Part shown: positions 1-9,050 of the stretch, piece by piece
Layout of the letters: every line of letters begins with the position of its first letter
Numbering within the stretch: position 1 is the stretch's first letter
DNA from: Enterobacter huaxiensis
Lineage (GTDB): Bacteria; Pseudomonadota; Gammaproteobacteria; Enterobacterales; Enterobacteriaceae
Reading direction: 5' to 3'
Assembly: GCF_003594935.2 (NCBI RefSeq)
Contig: NZ_CP043342.1
Span: 3,782,001-3,846,000, forward strand
Length of the DNA stretch: 64,000 bases
The notes under the pieces: model-generated
Told to the model about the DNA's origin: nothing
The model's database searches: none
Seen by the model: only the letters and a program-made list of their open reading frames with translations
Position numbers and translations under genes: made by a program

Positions 1-188
1 CAATAATACTTCATATAAACATGCGATATCACATCCAGTGTAGTTTCACACAGGTACATTGTGTTATCGCACAAGTATCACCTCTGATATGACTATTCAT
101 ACTGAATATCATACAAAGACATTCATTCAATAAACACCCTTACATATTGCCAGTTAGCTATTGTTGACTGGCTTTAGAGAAATACATT

Positions 189-1211
189 ATGGACTTACCA
201 GAATCAATACTGTTATCTCACGCTGAATATCACATTGAGAATAACAATCCTTATCTCATCATATCCGATGACAATGAATTCAGGTTCAGAGTAGAACAAC
301 TGGACAGTTGCCTTAAAACTCTCAGCAGAGGACGTAAGTTACCCTTCACTATTTTGTATAACCGTTCAGGATACAAAGAGAGTGCAGAGTCAGCCATCAT
401 TCTTGATGCCATCCGTTATCTCAATATGTTGCCCCTGGATGCGATGAAAGTACGAATAGCTAATCCACGTATAGCAACTTTCCAGCGTTTATTTACTAGC
501 GCCGATTTATATTCGCGTGTTCATAATGGGAAAATAGCAGGGGCAGACACTGTTACTACAGCAGAAATACTGAATAAACTGATACAGGATTACCGGTTTA
601 CTGTGAGTCAGGCAGGATTTAAACAAGCATGCAGAAAGTACCAGAGGGCTTCGGTTAAAAACCTGAAGGGAGTGATGAATTACATCAGACATCTGCAGGA
701 GCGTCATTCGCGACTTCTGGTCTTGCGGGTTGATTTATCATGGGCAAATGAGCATAAAGATGATATCACTGCTGATGATGCCCGTAAGCACCGTCAGCAG
801 CTGTTTCGTAATATGCAAAAGAATCCAATGTTTCGCCATGTCCTCGGGACGATATGGAAACTGGAATATGGCCCACAACGTAAATTTCATTACCACATGC
901 TGTTTATCTTAAATGGAAATAAGGCACAACAGGATGGCGTGATTGCTCATGCTTTCGGGAAATACTGGAATGAAACCATTACTAAAGGTAGAGGCATGTT
1001 CTACAACTGCAACGCTTACAAAGAGCGTTATGAGGACTGCTGCCTCGGCAAACTGAAACGCGGTGACAGTAGTAAGGACAAGGGGTTACTTAAAGCGCTA
1101 AGTTACATCACCAAGATCGATACCTGTGCCCGACTGGTTCTCCCTGGAAATGCCAGAACCTTTGGTCGCGGAGAAGTACGTTCATTGAAAAAAGGAAGAG
1201 AACATAAATAG
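189..1211 (+). CDS. Inovirus Gp2 / YagK-YfjJ family protein (predicted HUH replication initiator)
   Basis: A 340-residue protein resembling the YagK/YfjJ C-terminal-domain family found in cryptic prophages such as CP4-6 and named Gp2 in inoviruses. The C-terminal half carries an HUH motif, H234-Y235-H236 within FHYHM, followed by a conserved tyrosine at about residue 306 (LSYITK). This is the arrangement expected of a rolling-circle Rep nuclease. The family assignment rests on sequence resemblance; the replication role is inferred from the motifs. It stands alone: no other inovirus gene is adjacent, so it may be a remnant of a satellite or prophage. The ATG at 189 follows the purine run AGAGAAA. 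Confidence 0.75.
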   Translation: MDLPESILLSHAEYHIENNNPYLIISDDNEFRFRVEQLDSCLKTLSRGRKLPFTILYNRSGYKESAESAIILDAIRYLNMLPLDAMKVRIANPRIATFQRLFTSADLYSRVHNGKIAGADTVTTAEILNKLIQDYRFTVSQAGFKQACRKYQRASVKNLKGVMNYIRHLQERHSRLLVLRVDLSWANEHKDDITADDARKHRQQLFRNMQKNPMFRHVLGTIWKLEYGPQRKFHYHMLFILNGNKAQQDGVIAHAFGKYWNETITKGRGMFYNCNAYKERYEDCCLGKLKRGDSSKDKGLLKALSYITKIDTCARLVLPGNARTFGRGEVRSLKKGREHK

Positions 1212-1271
1212 GCCGGTTAACCTAATCCGTTGTAACTGTGGGTAATGCTTCCTTCCCTCCTTCTATCCACA

Positions 1272-1298
1272 AAGCCAGCTAACCATGCTGGCTTTTTT
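1272..1298 (+). terminator. Rho-independent terminator after the YagK-like gene
   Basis: An 8-bp stem, AAGCCAGC (1272-1279) with GCTGGCTT (1287-1294), has a 7-nt loop and a T-run to 1298. It lies about 60 bp past the stop codon. Confidence 0.85.
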
Positions 1299-1354
1299 CA
1301 TTTGTTACGGAGTTCATGATGCATTACTTCGTCTTACCAGCATTCAGGAGTCGA

Positions 1355-2215
1355 TCAGAGTTTTACCGCGGCAAAGCGACTTTCCGGTAAACCGGCGAAT
1401 ACGGCGGATTCAGCCTTTAACAATGCACCATCATACTTCGATGGTGCGGAGAGCCCCACGTTGGCTGTAGTACAATAAAGCGTTGTCAGATTTTCACCTG
1501 CCAGTGTTGGGCACGTGTTCTGAACACCTGGTGAGGGCAAAATACAGTCCGTAGTTCCATCGGGACGGTAACGTACCACACGATGTCCACCCCATTCAGC
1601 GTTCCATAAATAGCCCATTGCATCAACACATGAGCCATCAGGTGCCCCTTCTCCTTCTATTTCAACAAACACGCGCTGGTTATTCAGAGAGGGGTAGTCG
1701 CAGCAAAAAATGCGGCCCTGCATCGAGTCGCAGTAATACATTGTGTCACCATCCGGGCTAAAACAAATGCTGTTGGGTATAGCTACACGGGGTAGCGGCA
1801 GTGTCTCAATAGTCATTTTTGCCGCATTGAGTCTGTGAAATTCACCAATGGCTTTAACAGGATAACCATCATCCATTGTACCGAAAATAAAATTACCAGA
1901 GCGGTCGCAGCGACCATCACCTGTGCGGGTTCCCGCTTCTCCTGGCGTGGCTGCGATAGTAGTGAAAATACCGGTACTGAGTTCGTAAAAACCAAACCTG
2001 GACGCCAGCCCCATTAACAATACGTCCTCATTTTCGGTGAGGGCAAAGGATCCGAGGCGTTCAGGCAGAGACCAACGCATCACGACCTCAGATCCTTCTT
2101 CTGAAGCAAGTAGTTCACTCCTTTCAATGTCAGTCCAGTAGAGTCTGCGTGTTCTTTCACACCAGACAGGGCACTCTCCCAGCAAATTTCTGACATCAGC
2201 TGCTACTGAAAACAT
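1355..2215 (-). CDS. SMP-30/gluconolactonase/LRE family protein
   Basis: A six-bladed beta-propeller sugar-lactone hydrolase family member of about 286 residues. GECPVW at the N-terminus contributes the metal-binding glutamate (E14), with later PNS and SPDG..YYCDS segments typical of the family. The start at 2215 (MFSVAADV) is chosen because GGAG lies 8 bp upstream; an in-frame ATG at 2254 lacks a good ribosome site. It is the last gene of a leftward cluster with a DMT transporter and an amidohydrolase, so it probably opens a lactone made in the same catabolic route. The substrate is unknown. Confidence 0.8.
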   Translation of the reverse strand: MFSVAADVRNLLGECPVWCERTRRLYWTDIERSELLASEEGSEVVMRWSLPERLGSFALTENEDVLLMGLASRFGFYELSTGIFTTIAATPGEAGTRTGDGRCDRSGNFIFGTMDDGYPVKAIGEFHRLNAAKMTIETLPLPRVAIPNSICFSPDGDTMYYCDSMQGRIFCCDYPSLNNQRVFVEIEGEGAPDGSCVDAMGYLWNAEWGGHRVVRYRPDGTTDCILPSPGVQNTCPTLAGENLTTLYCTTANVGLSAPSKYDGALLKAESAVFAGLPESRFAAVKL

Positions 2216-2318
2216 CTTATTTCTCCGGTGGGATACAAAATACACATTATGCATATGTTAATGAATACGGACGTCTGCGCATGGCAAACGTCCGTCTGGG
2301 GCAGGAACAGTCATTATG

Positions 2319-2801
2319 TTAGTGCAGAAAACGCTCAGAAAGACGATCGCCGAAAAGCATGATGGCCAGACCGGCCAGCATAACCAGCATCCCGCCCAGT
2401 TTTAACAGCGAAACAGGACGTCTTATGGCACCCAGAAGACCGAAGTGATCGATCATCTGTGACGACAGTAACTGTCCTACAATCGCCAGTCCGAGAAGGG
2501 CTGAAAACCCGATTTTGGGTGCCAGTACCACATAGCTAAAAAGGGCTCCGGCCCCGATCAGCCCGCCCGCCAGACTCCAGATGGGCTGAGAAGGAATGGC
2601 CGCTAGAGAGGCGAACAATCCCCCACGCAGCAGCGAGTAAATCCCCAGCACAAATGCTCCGGCAGAGAAGGAAAATAATGCGGCGGTAACCGAATCGCCT
2701 CCAAGTCCTCGTGCAAGCTGGCTGTTCAGGGTCGTCTGCAGGGTTATCCCAAGACCTGCGGCAAAAGCGATTATGTAATAAATCATGCTCATGCGTTTCA
2801 T
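2319..2801 (-). CDS. DMT family transporter (YdcZ/DUF606 type)
   Basis: A 160-residue inner-membrane protein with about five hydrophobic segments: IIAFAAGLGITLQ, ALFSFSAGAFVLGIYSLL, SLAGGLIGAGALFSYVVLA, FSALLGLAIVGQLL and LGGMLVMLAGLAIML. This is the half-size EamA-like layout of the YdcZ group. It begins 5 bp after the amidohydrolase stop, so the two are co-transcribed. The first three methionines (2801, 2792, 2786) are all possible starts; AAAGG sits closest to optimal for 2792. A role in moving the amidohydrolase substrate or product is inference. Confidence 0.75.
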   Translation of the reverse strand: MKRMSMIYYIIAFAAGLGITLQTTLNSQLARGLGGDSVTAALFSFSAGAFVLGIYSLLRGGLFASLAAIPSQPIWSLAGGLIGAGALFSYVVLAPKIGFSALLGLAIVGQLLSSQMIDHFGLLGAIRRPVSLLKLGGMLVMLAGLAIMLFGDRLSERFLH

Positions 2802-2806
2802 ACCTT

Positions 2807-4207
2807 TCAGTGTGCCTGCTCCAGCGGCAGGAAGGTTTCTGCAAATATGTCAGGTTTATATCCAGCAGCGGCAAACAGATGTTCGCGAGATTCATCAATC
2901 GCTGCATGAAGGCGTGCACTGTCGACGCCAATAACCTTCCCGTTCTGTTTAACAATACGTCCGCCAATCATGACGGTATCGATGTTGCTGCGCTCAGTTG
3001 CATGTACCACCGTGCCAAACGCATTTCCGTTAGGATAGAGGTTAATGTCGCCGGCATTGATCAGGATGAGATCGGCCTGCTTTCCTGGCGTCAGACTGCC
3101 GACTTTGTCCTGCAAGCCTGCACAGTAAGCGCCATCGACGGTCGCTGCCTTGAGAAGTTGTGCTGCAGGAAGCGTTGTAAGAGAATGTTCCGAGTCGCAG
3201 CAGTGCTGATGCTTGTGCATCCCCATGACACGTTGCAGGTAAAATGCCACACGCATTTCCATAAACATGTCGGTACTGTAGGACGTTTCGTTGTCAACGC
3301 TCAGACCCGGCGTGATACCGTGTCGATATGCAGCCTCAATAGCAAACATGCCATCTTCGATGCCATAATGCGCATCGGAGCGCGGGCAAACGTTAACCCG
3401 GACCCCGGCTTCGCGCAGGATTTTCCATCCCTCGTCCGGCAGAGCCGTGCAGTGATTGAAAATATTATCCGGACCCAGCAGCCCCTGCTGATGCAGCGAC
3501 TCAAGTTCAGACCCCATCTCAGCGCCAAAGAACTCAGTCACAATCGGCAGTCCCAGCCTGCGGGCCTCGGCCCACAACTTTGGTTCCAGCTGGGCCATGA
3601 CTGCGAGAGAGACCAGGCTATCAGGGTTGTCGGTGAAATACTTCTCCTGCAGACGCTGCCAGTTTCCCGGCCAGTGCGCGTTATCCCATTCGCCGGCTAC
3701 TGGTGCGCCGGAAGCATGAATGGCGCGAATACCGGTATCAAGCAGGGCCTCGACGGCGGCATCGGAATGCGCTGCGGTTCTGCTGTTGTGCGAGTTATCG
3801 ATCATCGTGGTGATGCCCGCGTCAATAGCGCCCAGCGCCGTCAGCAGGTTGCCAACATAGATATCGGCAGGACGGTAATATTTAGCGAAGGAAAAGTGCG
3901 TGGCATTGCTGTAGTCGTCCAGACAGGTGGCGTTTGGGTTAATGCGGCGCAGCTGTCCTTCCCATGCGTGACGATGAGAATCGACCATTCCCGGCATGAC
4001 GATCATGTTGCTGGCATTAATGACATGCGCACCCGGGACATCAAGGTTCTGACCCACGGCGGTAATCGTTGAGCCGTTGATCAGAATATCGCCGCGCTCA
4101 ATGTTACCGACGTTCTTGTCCATGCTCAGTATCGTCGCGCCACGAATCAACGTAACCTGTGAAGTGACATTCTTGTTGTTAACAATATTTCTGATGTAAC
4201 CGGTCAT
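2807..4207 (-). CDS. Amidohydrolase family protein (cytosine deaminase/chlorohydrolase-like)
   Basis: A TIM-barrel metal-dependent hydrolase of about 466 residues. SHRHAWEG supplies the first HxH metal ligands, HCTALPD a later histidine, and SVDNETSY the aspartate position; the C-terminal part (GKQADLILIN, VVHATERSNIDTVMIGGRIV) is the small beta-sandwich domain. It resembles the TRZ/ATZ and SsnA-like deaminase/hydrolase branch; the substrate cannot be read from sequence. The start at 4207 (MTGYIRN) has AAAGAGG 8 bp upstream, better than the in-frame ATG at 4249. It is divergent from the LysR gene, the likely regulator. Confidence 0.8.
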   Translation of the reverse strand: MTGYIRNIVNNKNVTSQVTLIRGATILSMDKNVGNIERGDILINGSTITAVGQNLDVPGAHVINASNMIVMPGMVDSHRHAWEGQLRRINPNATCLDDYSNATHFSFAKYYRPADIYVGNLLTALGAIDAGITTMIDNSHNSRTAAHSDAAVEALLDTGIRAIHASGAPVAGEWDNAHWPGNWQRLQEKYFTDNPDSLVSLAVMAQLEPKLWAEARRLGLPIVTEFFGAEMGSELESLHQQGLLGPDNIFNHCTALPDEGWKILREAGVRVNVCPRSDAHYGIEDGMFAIEAAYRHGITPGLSVDNETSYSTDMFMEMRVAFYLQRVMGMHKHQHCCDSEHSLTTLPAAQLLKAATVDGAYCAGLQDKVGSLTPGKQADLILINAGDINLYPNGNAFGTVVHATERSNIDTVMIGGRIVKQNGKVIGVDSARLHAAIDESREHLFAAAGYKPDIFAETFLPLEQAH

Positions 4208-4336
4208 AAACTTGCCTCTTTCCTGATTAATGGGGAAACGATATGCCACGTCATTAGCCTGAAAAAGATGCTTAAAGCGTTTTCATAATTCACAATTCGC
4301 GAATAATCAGACTCACTTTTACTTAGGAGCAGAACG

Positions 4337-5269
4337 ATGGATCGGATTCACGCTATGCAGGTTTTTACGCGGGTTGCTGAAGCCGGGAGTTTTGTACGCG
4401 CGGCAGAAACACTTTCACTGCCTTCTTCCACAGTTACCAGCACGATTAAAAACCTGGAGAAATACCTGCAGGTGCGTCTGTTGAACCGCACGACAAGGCG
4501 GGTCAGCCTTACTCCTGAAGGCCTGCAATATCTGGCGCAGTGTCGGGAGATTCTGTCGCTAATTGAACATAGTGAATCCAGCCTGACTGATTCCATCAAA
4601 CGCCCTCAGGGGCGGCTGCGGGTTGATATGCCTGGCGGAATCGCCCATTTCATCATCATGCCCAACCTGAAAGACTTTTACCGGCTTTATCCGGATATTT
4701 ACCTTATGATTGGCGTGAGCGATCGGCAGGTCGATCTTGTGCAGGAAGGGGTGGATTGCGTCATACGAACCGGTGAATTAACGGACTCCACACTGGTTGC
4801 CCGTCCGCTTGGCCGGTTTCGCTGGGTGACCTGCGCCTCGCCGGACTATCTCAGGAAGTTCGGTGTCCCTGAGACGCCTGAAGCGTTGTCACAACATCGG
4901 GCGATTCATTACTTTTCCGGTTCTGGAAGACGCAATAGTGAACTGCGTTTTACACGAGGCACTGAGGCCTTCTCTGTTCCGGTTGAGGGGGATGCAGCCG
5001 TTAACGAAACGGGACTCTACATCAGACTGTGTCTTGAAGGTTTTGGGCTGGCGCAGCTCGCTGAGAATGTGATTTCGGAGAATCTGCAGCAAGGCAAACT
5101 GATCGAGGTTCTGGCAGACTGGCAGCCCCCCTCCGTGCCGGTAACGATGCTCTATCCGCATCAGCGTTTTCTCTCTCCCGCCGTGCGTGCTTTTGCTGAC
5201 TGGATCTCCGGACTTTTCAACGAGGGCGCAGGTGAGAAAGGTCTTTCCGGTAAAAGACGGCTCCGGTAA
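4337..5269 (+). CDS. LysR family transcriptional regulator
   Basis: A 310-residue LysR-type regulator. The N-terminal winged helix (MDRIHAMQVFTRVAEAGSFVRAAETLSLPSSTVTSTIKNLE) is canonical, followed by a periplasmic-binding-protein-like effector domain (GRLRVDMPGGIAHFIIMPNL onward). AGGAG precedes the ATG at a good distance. It is transcribed divergently from the amidohydrolase-DMT-SMP30 cluster across about 130 bp, the usual layout for a regulator of the neighbouring operon. The effector is unknown. Confidence 0.9.
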   Translation: MDRIHAMQVFTRVAEAGSFVRAAETLSLPSSTVTSTIKNLEKYLQVRLLNRTTRRVSLTPEGLQYLAQCREILSLIEHSESSLTDSIKRPQGRLRVDMPGGIAHFIIMPNLKDFYRLYPDIYLMIGVSDRQVDLVQEGVDCVIRTGELTDSTLVARPLGRFRWVTCASPDYLRKFGVPETPEALSQHRAIHYFSGSGRRNSELRFTRGTEAFSVPVEGDAAVNETGLYIRLCLEGFGLAQLAENVISENLQQGKLIEVLADWQPPSVPVTMLYPHQRFLSPAVRAFADWISGLFNEGAGEKGLSGKRRLR

Positions 5270-5306
5270 GAGGACAGCTCTTCAGTACGACAACTAATAA
5301 CCCCCT

Positions 5307-5335
5307 CAGCAGAGGAACCGAACGTTCCCCTGCTG
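5307..5335. terminator. Hairpin between convergent lysR and nimT-like genes
   Basis: A 12-bp stem with one mismatch (5307-5318 with 5324-5335, loop CGAAC) lies in the 77-bp gap between two converging genes. It has no strong T-run. It probably serves as a shared transcription stop. Confidence 0.5.
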
Positions 5336-5346
5336 TGTCTGTGAAT

Positions 5347-6537
5347 TCAGCCCGGCTGCAGTGCAGGTTCCAGGTGAGCGTTTCGTCCGGCAGCCATTCC
5401 GGTGCAGGCGCCTGCGACTGCGATTGCTGTGGTCATCAGTAATGGCACCGTCCAGCCTCCGGACAACTCTTGTACTTTGCCCAGCAACAGCGGACCCGTC
5501 GCCGCCATCAGATAACCGACACTCTGCGCCATGCCTGACAAGGCGGCAGCATCACCCGCATTTTTAGTACGCAGCCCGATGAATGTCAGCCCCAGCATCA
5601 TGCTGGCACCTGAGCCGAAGCCGAGAAGCGCGGCCCACAGCATCGCCATAGCCGGCAGATACAGGATGCCGATAAAGGACACTGCGGTTAACAGGCTGAC
5701 GCCAGCAGCAGCTAATTTCTGATCGTTGAGACGACGCAGCGTGGCCGCCAGAATCAGGCCGGGAATGGCGGTGGTCAGCTGAAGGATGCCGTGTACCTCG
5801 CCAGCCTGAGCTGAGGAGAGTCCACTGTCCGTAAGAATGGCTGGAAGCCAGCCCACCGCAACATAAAACGGCATCGCATTCAGGCCCATAAACAGGGTGA
5901 CCTGCCATGCCAGAGGCGAGCGCCAGACCGCGACGGACGCCGCTTGTTTCTCACCCGCTGCTGGCAGCTGATGCTTGTTCGTTAACTGCGGCAACCATAA
6001 AAGCAGCGCAAGGAACGGTGCTATAACCAGCATGGCTAACGCGATGTTCCATCCCCAGCTCTGCGTCAGAGGAATGACAATGGCTGAACCAATGGCACCC
6101 GCGGCACCCATGGTGATGGAATACGCCCCCGTCACAGAAGCCACGTTGCCGGAAAAGTCACGTTTGATAAGACCTGGCAGAAGGACATTGCCCAGGGCAA
6201 TCCCGATACCTATTAATATGGTTCCGCCATAAAGCGCCCAGACGCTGCCTGTGGAGCGAAGCAGGATGCCTGCAGAAATCACGGCCAGGGCACCAAAAAG
6301 GGTGCGTTCCAGGCCGTACTTGCGGGAGATGGATGCGCTCAGGGGTGAAAAGGAGGCAAAGGCCAGTAAAGGTAGCGAGTTAAGCAACCCAACGGCTGTG
6401 ATACTTAGCCCAAAATCATGGCGAATAGACTCTAAAACGGGTGCGATAGCGGTAAAAGGAACACGCAGGTTAATGGCGATAAAAAGGATGCCGGTCACAA
6501 GTATGACTGAAGACCATTTGTTCGTCGTGTGGGACAT
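5347..6537 (-). CDS. nimT: CynX/NimT family MFS transporter
   Basis: An inner-membrane protein of about 396 residues with roughly 12 hydrophobic segments. FIAINLRVPFTAIAPVL, the first helix with its conserved NLR, is typical of the CynX/NimT subfamily. The start at 6537 (MSHTTNKW) has AGAGAAAG upstream; an in-frame upstream ATG at 6582 is less likely. It is divergent from an AraC-type regulator, the same pairing as E. coli nimT-nimR, where NimT exports 2-nitroimidazole. The symbol is given by family and context; the substrate is not shown. Confidence 0.75.
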   Translation of the reverse strand: MSHTTNKWSSVILVTGILFIAINLRVPFTAIAPVLESIRHDFGLSITAVGLLNSLPLLAFASFSPLSASISRKYGLERTLFGALAVISAGILLRSTGSVWALYGGTILIGIGIALGNVLLPGLIKRDFSGNVASVTGAYSITMGAAGAIGSAIVIPLTQSWGWNIALAMLVIAPFLALLLWLPQLTNKHQLPAAGEKQAASVAVWRSPLAWQVTLFMGLNAMPFYVAVGWLPAILTDSGLSSAQAGEVHGILQLTTAIPGLILAATLRRLNDQKLAAAGVSLLTAVSFIGILYLPAMAMLWAALLGFGSGASMMLGLTFIGLRTKNAGDAAALSGMAQSVGYLMAATGPLLLGKVQELSGGWTVPLLMTTAIAVAGACTGMAAGRNAHLEPALQPG

Positions 6538-6624
6538 AAATTTTGCTTTCTCTGGAAAAAAGAAAGACTTTAAAGAACGCATGAGTTACAGAATATAGAT
6601 AACCTGACAACATATAGCTAAATC

Positions 6625-7419
6625 ATGCCAGTTAATAAAAAAATCGTGACCTCGCCGGAGGAGTTTAACGCCGATGCTTTCAGTCAGGCTGCTATTGCCC
6701 TGCATGTATCATCGTCAGGCGAGTATGCCGGGCAGAGTCCGCACACTCATCGCAAGGGACAACTTATTCTCTCTTTGCGCGGTGCAGTGAGCTGTGAGGT
6801 TGAGGATGCGCTGTGGCTTGTTCCACCGGGACATGCAGTCTGGGTTCCGGGTGAAATCCCTCATAGTTGCCGGATTACGAAGAATGCAGATACCTGCTTT
6901 CTGTTTATCGAACCCGGCGCGGCGGTGATGCCGGAAATCTGCTGTACCCTGGCGATTACGCCTCTGGTCCGCGAGCTTGTTATGTATCTTGCAGAGCAGG
7001 AACAGGTTTATTCTCCTGACAGTAAAACCGCCAGGCTCGCAGCAGTGCTGCTGGAACATATTCCGGATGTGCCGGTTAAAGCGCTCCATCTTCCCGTATC
7101 GGATCATCCTAAAATCCGGAAAATGGCTGAGGCACTTTTTAATGAGCCAGATGACCGGCGAACGTTAAAGCAGTGGGCTGCTCAACTGGCCATCAGCGAG
7201 AGATCTCTGGCCAGACGGATAAAAGAGGCAACAGGAATGAGCTTTGGTCGCTGGCGTCAGCAACTGCATTTAATGATAGCCCTGAGCCATCTGGCAGAAG
7301 GTCAGCCAGTGCAGCGCGTCGCCGGAATGCTGGGATATGATTCGGTCAGCGCGTTTATTACGATGTTTAGGAAAGCGCTGGGTAAATCACCGACGCAGTA
7401 TTTCTCGTCCCTAAACTAA
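6625..7419 (+). CDS. nimR: AraC family regulator, NimR-like
   Basis: A 264-residue regulator with an N-terminal cupin domain (HTHRKGQLILSLRGAVSCEVEDALWLVPPGHAVWVPGEIPHS) and a C-terminal double helix-turn-helix (LKQWAAQLAISERSLARRI; VQRVAGMLGYDSVSAFITMFRKALGKSPTQYF). It lies 87 bp from and divergent to the NimT-like transporter, matching the nimR-nimT pair of E. coli, in which NimR represses nimT. The symbol is a family-level assignment. No strong ribosome site precedes the ATG. Confidence 0.7.
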   Translation: MPVNKKIVTSPEEFNADAFSQAAIALHVSSSGEYAGQSPHTHRKGQLILSLRGAVSCEVEDALWLVPPGHAVWVPGEIPHSCRITKNADTCFLFIEPGAAVMPEICCTLAITPLVRELVMYLAEQEQVYSPDSKTARLAAVLLEHIPDVPVKALHLPVSDHPKIRKMAEALFNEPDDRRTLKQWAAQLAISERSLARRIKEATGMSFGRWRQQLHLMIALSHLAEGQPVQRVAGMLGYDSVSAFITMFRKALGKSPTQYFSSLN

Positions 7420-7775
7420 TGCAAAACAACACAAACCGGATTTTTTTTAAACAACGCTAACGTCCGCTCATCGCTCACAGCGGACCTTTAGCTCAGTTAG
7501 CATGTCCGCTCAGTGCCAAAAGCGGAAGTTGGCACCCTACCGCCAGGATTCCTGATACTATTGATTTAAATATGTTAAATGATTTTCCCAGCTGTTTGAT
7601 TAATCTGGTACAGTTATTTTTGTTTACAAAAAACCTTCAATATCTAAAAATCAATGCGGCATTGTCTCAAAAAGCAAATGGCTAAGGCGCTGTGACGAGG
7701 CTCATTTATTGATGTCTATTTTCAGCATAAGCTAACTCACCTCAGATATTTTCTCCAGGAGAGAACTAACCGGCA
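7420..7775. repeat. 356-bp gap with two GTCCGCT hairpins
   Basis: No gene is seen. Two short palindromes occur: GTCCGCT (7462-7468) with AGCGGAC (7479-7485), and TCCGCT (7505-7510) with AGCGGA (7521-7526). They resemble the intergenic TCCGCT repeats scattered in enterobacterial genomes. The right half (7560-7775) is AT-rich and must hold the promoter of the ABC-3C operon, but no convincing -35/-10 pair stands out. The ribosome site CCAGGAGAG ends about 14 bp before 7776. Confidence 0.4.
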
Positions 7776-9050
7776 ATGTTAAGAAAACGCGGAAATTTTC
7801 TGGAGTTAGTCGATTCAATCCGGGGTACACGTGTGACAAAAAAACTCAAAGTTGATGCGACAAAACTTTTTGAATCCATGGCATACCAGATCCACGTCGC
7901 CATTGAGCATTGTCACGCCCTCGAGGATGGAGATGAGCTTTGGATTGAAGTGCTTGGTGATGTTTCGATCCCTGGCAAGTCACAAACAGAAGTCAAAAAT
8001 TACTCAGATGAATTGACCGATTCACATGAAAACTTCTGGAATACTCTTAACAACTGGCTTGACCCGGACTTTGATCATACCCAATTCGTGGACCTTATTC
8101 TTCTGACCACGCAGCCTTACAGTGAAAGAACCGCCTTTGATGGCTGGAATGAGATGACCATCAATGATCGACTTAAAGTGCTGACTGATATCCATAAAAG
8201 TTCAGAAGTCCGTTTCACTGAGGCACAGAGGCGTAAAGAAGAAAAGAAAGACGAGCGTATGCCTGGCGAGAAAGAAGTTTCCCGCCCTGCTGAGCCGTCA
8301 AGAACTGTTCGCCTGCAGCGTATCATTATGGATGACATGAAGCGTGATTTGTTGCTTGAGTTGCTGCCTAAAATCAGGATCTGGACTGAGCAGCCAGGCC
8401 TGAACGATCGGATAGCTAAATATAAGAAACGTTACCTCAAGGGCATCCTTCCAAGTAAACATAATGATTTTCTGAACGATATGTTTGGTTTTATGACAGA
8501 TGCGATCAAGATTACGGAAGGATGGAAATTTGAGGTCGGGGAGTTTGATAAAAAATTTGCTGATCTTACCCGCCGTTACATGCATGGCACGGTAGTTTTT
8601 CCGATTATCGATAGTAATGCAATCAAAGACAAAGCCGCAAAAATGGACGTCAGCAATGATCGTTATGCACAAAAACTGACTGAAATTGGGGCGACTAAGC
8701 GAGATATCATTCTGGCTGCGGGAGACATGTTACATGCGGAAAAATATCTCTATGAGCTAACTAAGCATTTCGACACCTCACAGCAGGAAGTCGATGAATA
8801 CTGGGACGGCGAGCTATCGCGCCATCTCAGTAAAAGGAAGAGCGCCATGATTAAATTTAAAAAGTCCTCGATGGAAGAATTAAAGGACGAGTCCCTTGCT
8901 TTTTATCACGAACGTCAGGGTGAAGCCGTTACTGTATTTAGCCGTTACAATTCTACACCCGCTACTTTCCGGAATGGAATTTATCACCTGCTCGCCGATG
9001 AAGAACCTGAGGATACCGACGATGAGTTCCACTGGAGGCTGTGGGAATGA
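7776..9050 (+). CDS. ABC-3C system effector-like component with REase-like N-terminus
   Basis: A 424-residue first gene of an ABC-three-component operon. The N-terminal 150 residues look like a restriction-endonuclease-fold domain: D62 (GDVSIPG) is followed by E72-V-K74 in TEVKNY, a D-x9-ExK pattern of the PD-(D/E)xK or Cap4/DUF4297-like type. A charged linker follows (about 150-175, EAQRRKEEKKDERMPG). The C-terminal part, with an acidic end (EEPEDTDDEFHW), is presumably the ABC-3C coupling domain. The stop overlaps the next start (ATGA). Nuclease activity is inferred from the motif, and no homologue name is certain. Confidence 0.6.
   Translation: MLRKRGNFLELVDSIRGTRVTKKLKVDATKLFESMAYQIHVAIEHCHALEDGDELWIEVLGDVSIPGKSQTEVKNYSDELTDSHENFWNTLNNWLDPDFDHTQFVDLILLTTQPYSERTAFDGWNEMTINDRLKVLTDIHKSSEVRFTEAQRRKEEKKDERMPGEKEVSRPAEPSRTVRLQRIIMDDMKRDLLLELLPKIRIWTEQPGLNDRIAKYKKRYLKGILPSKHNDFLNDMFGFMTDAIKITEGWKFEVGEFDKKFADLTRRYMHGTVVFPIIDSNAIKDKAAKMDVSNDRYAQKLTEIGATKRDIILAAGDMLHAEKYLYELTKHFDTSQQEVDEYWDGELSRHLSKRKSAMIKFKKSSMEELKDESLAFYHERQGEAVTVFSRYNSTPATFRNGIYHLLADEEPEDTDDEFHWRLWE

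Noticed and set aside
2711..4072. 453-codon open frame on the plus strand
   Set aside because: It lies opposite the amidohydrolase gene, has no family resemblance and is biased by the codon use of the real gene.
7484..7501. TAGCTCAGTTAGC resembling a tRNA D-arm
   Set aside because: No acceptor stem, anticodon arm or T-arm follows; at best a chance match or a tiny relic.
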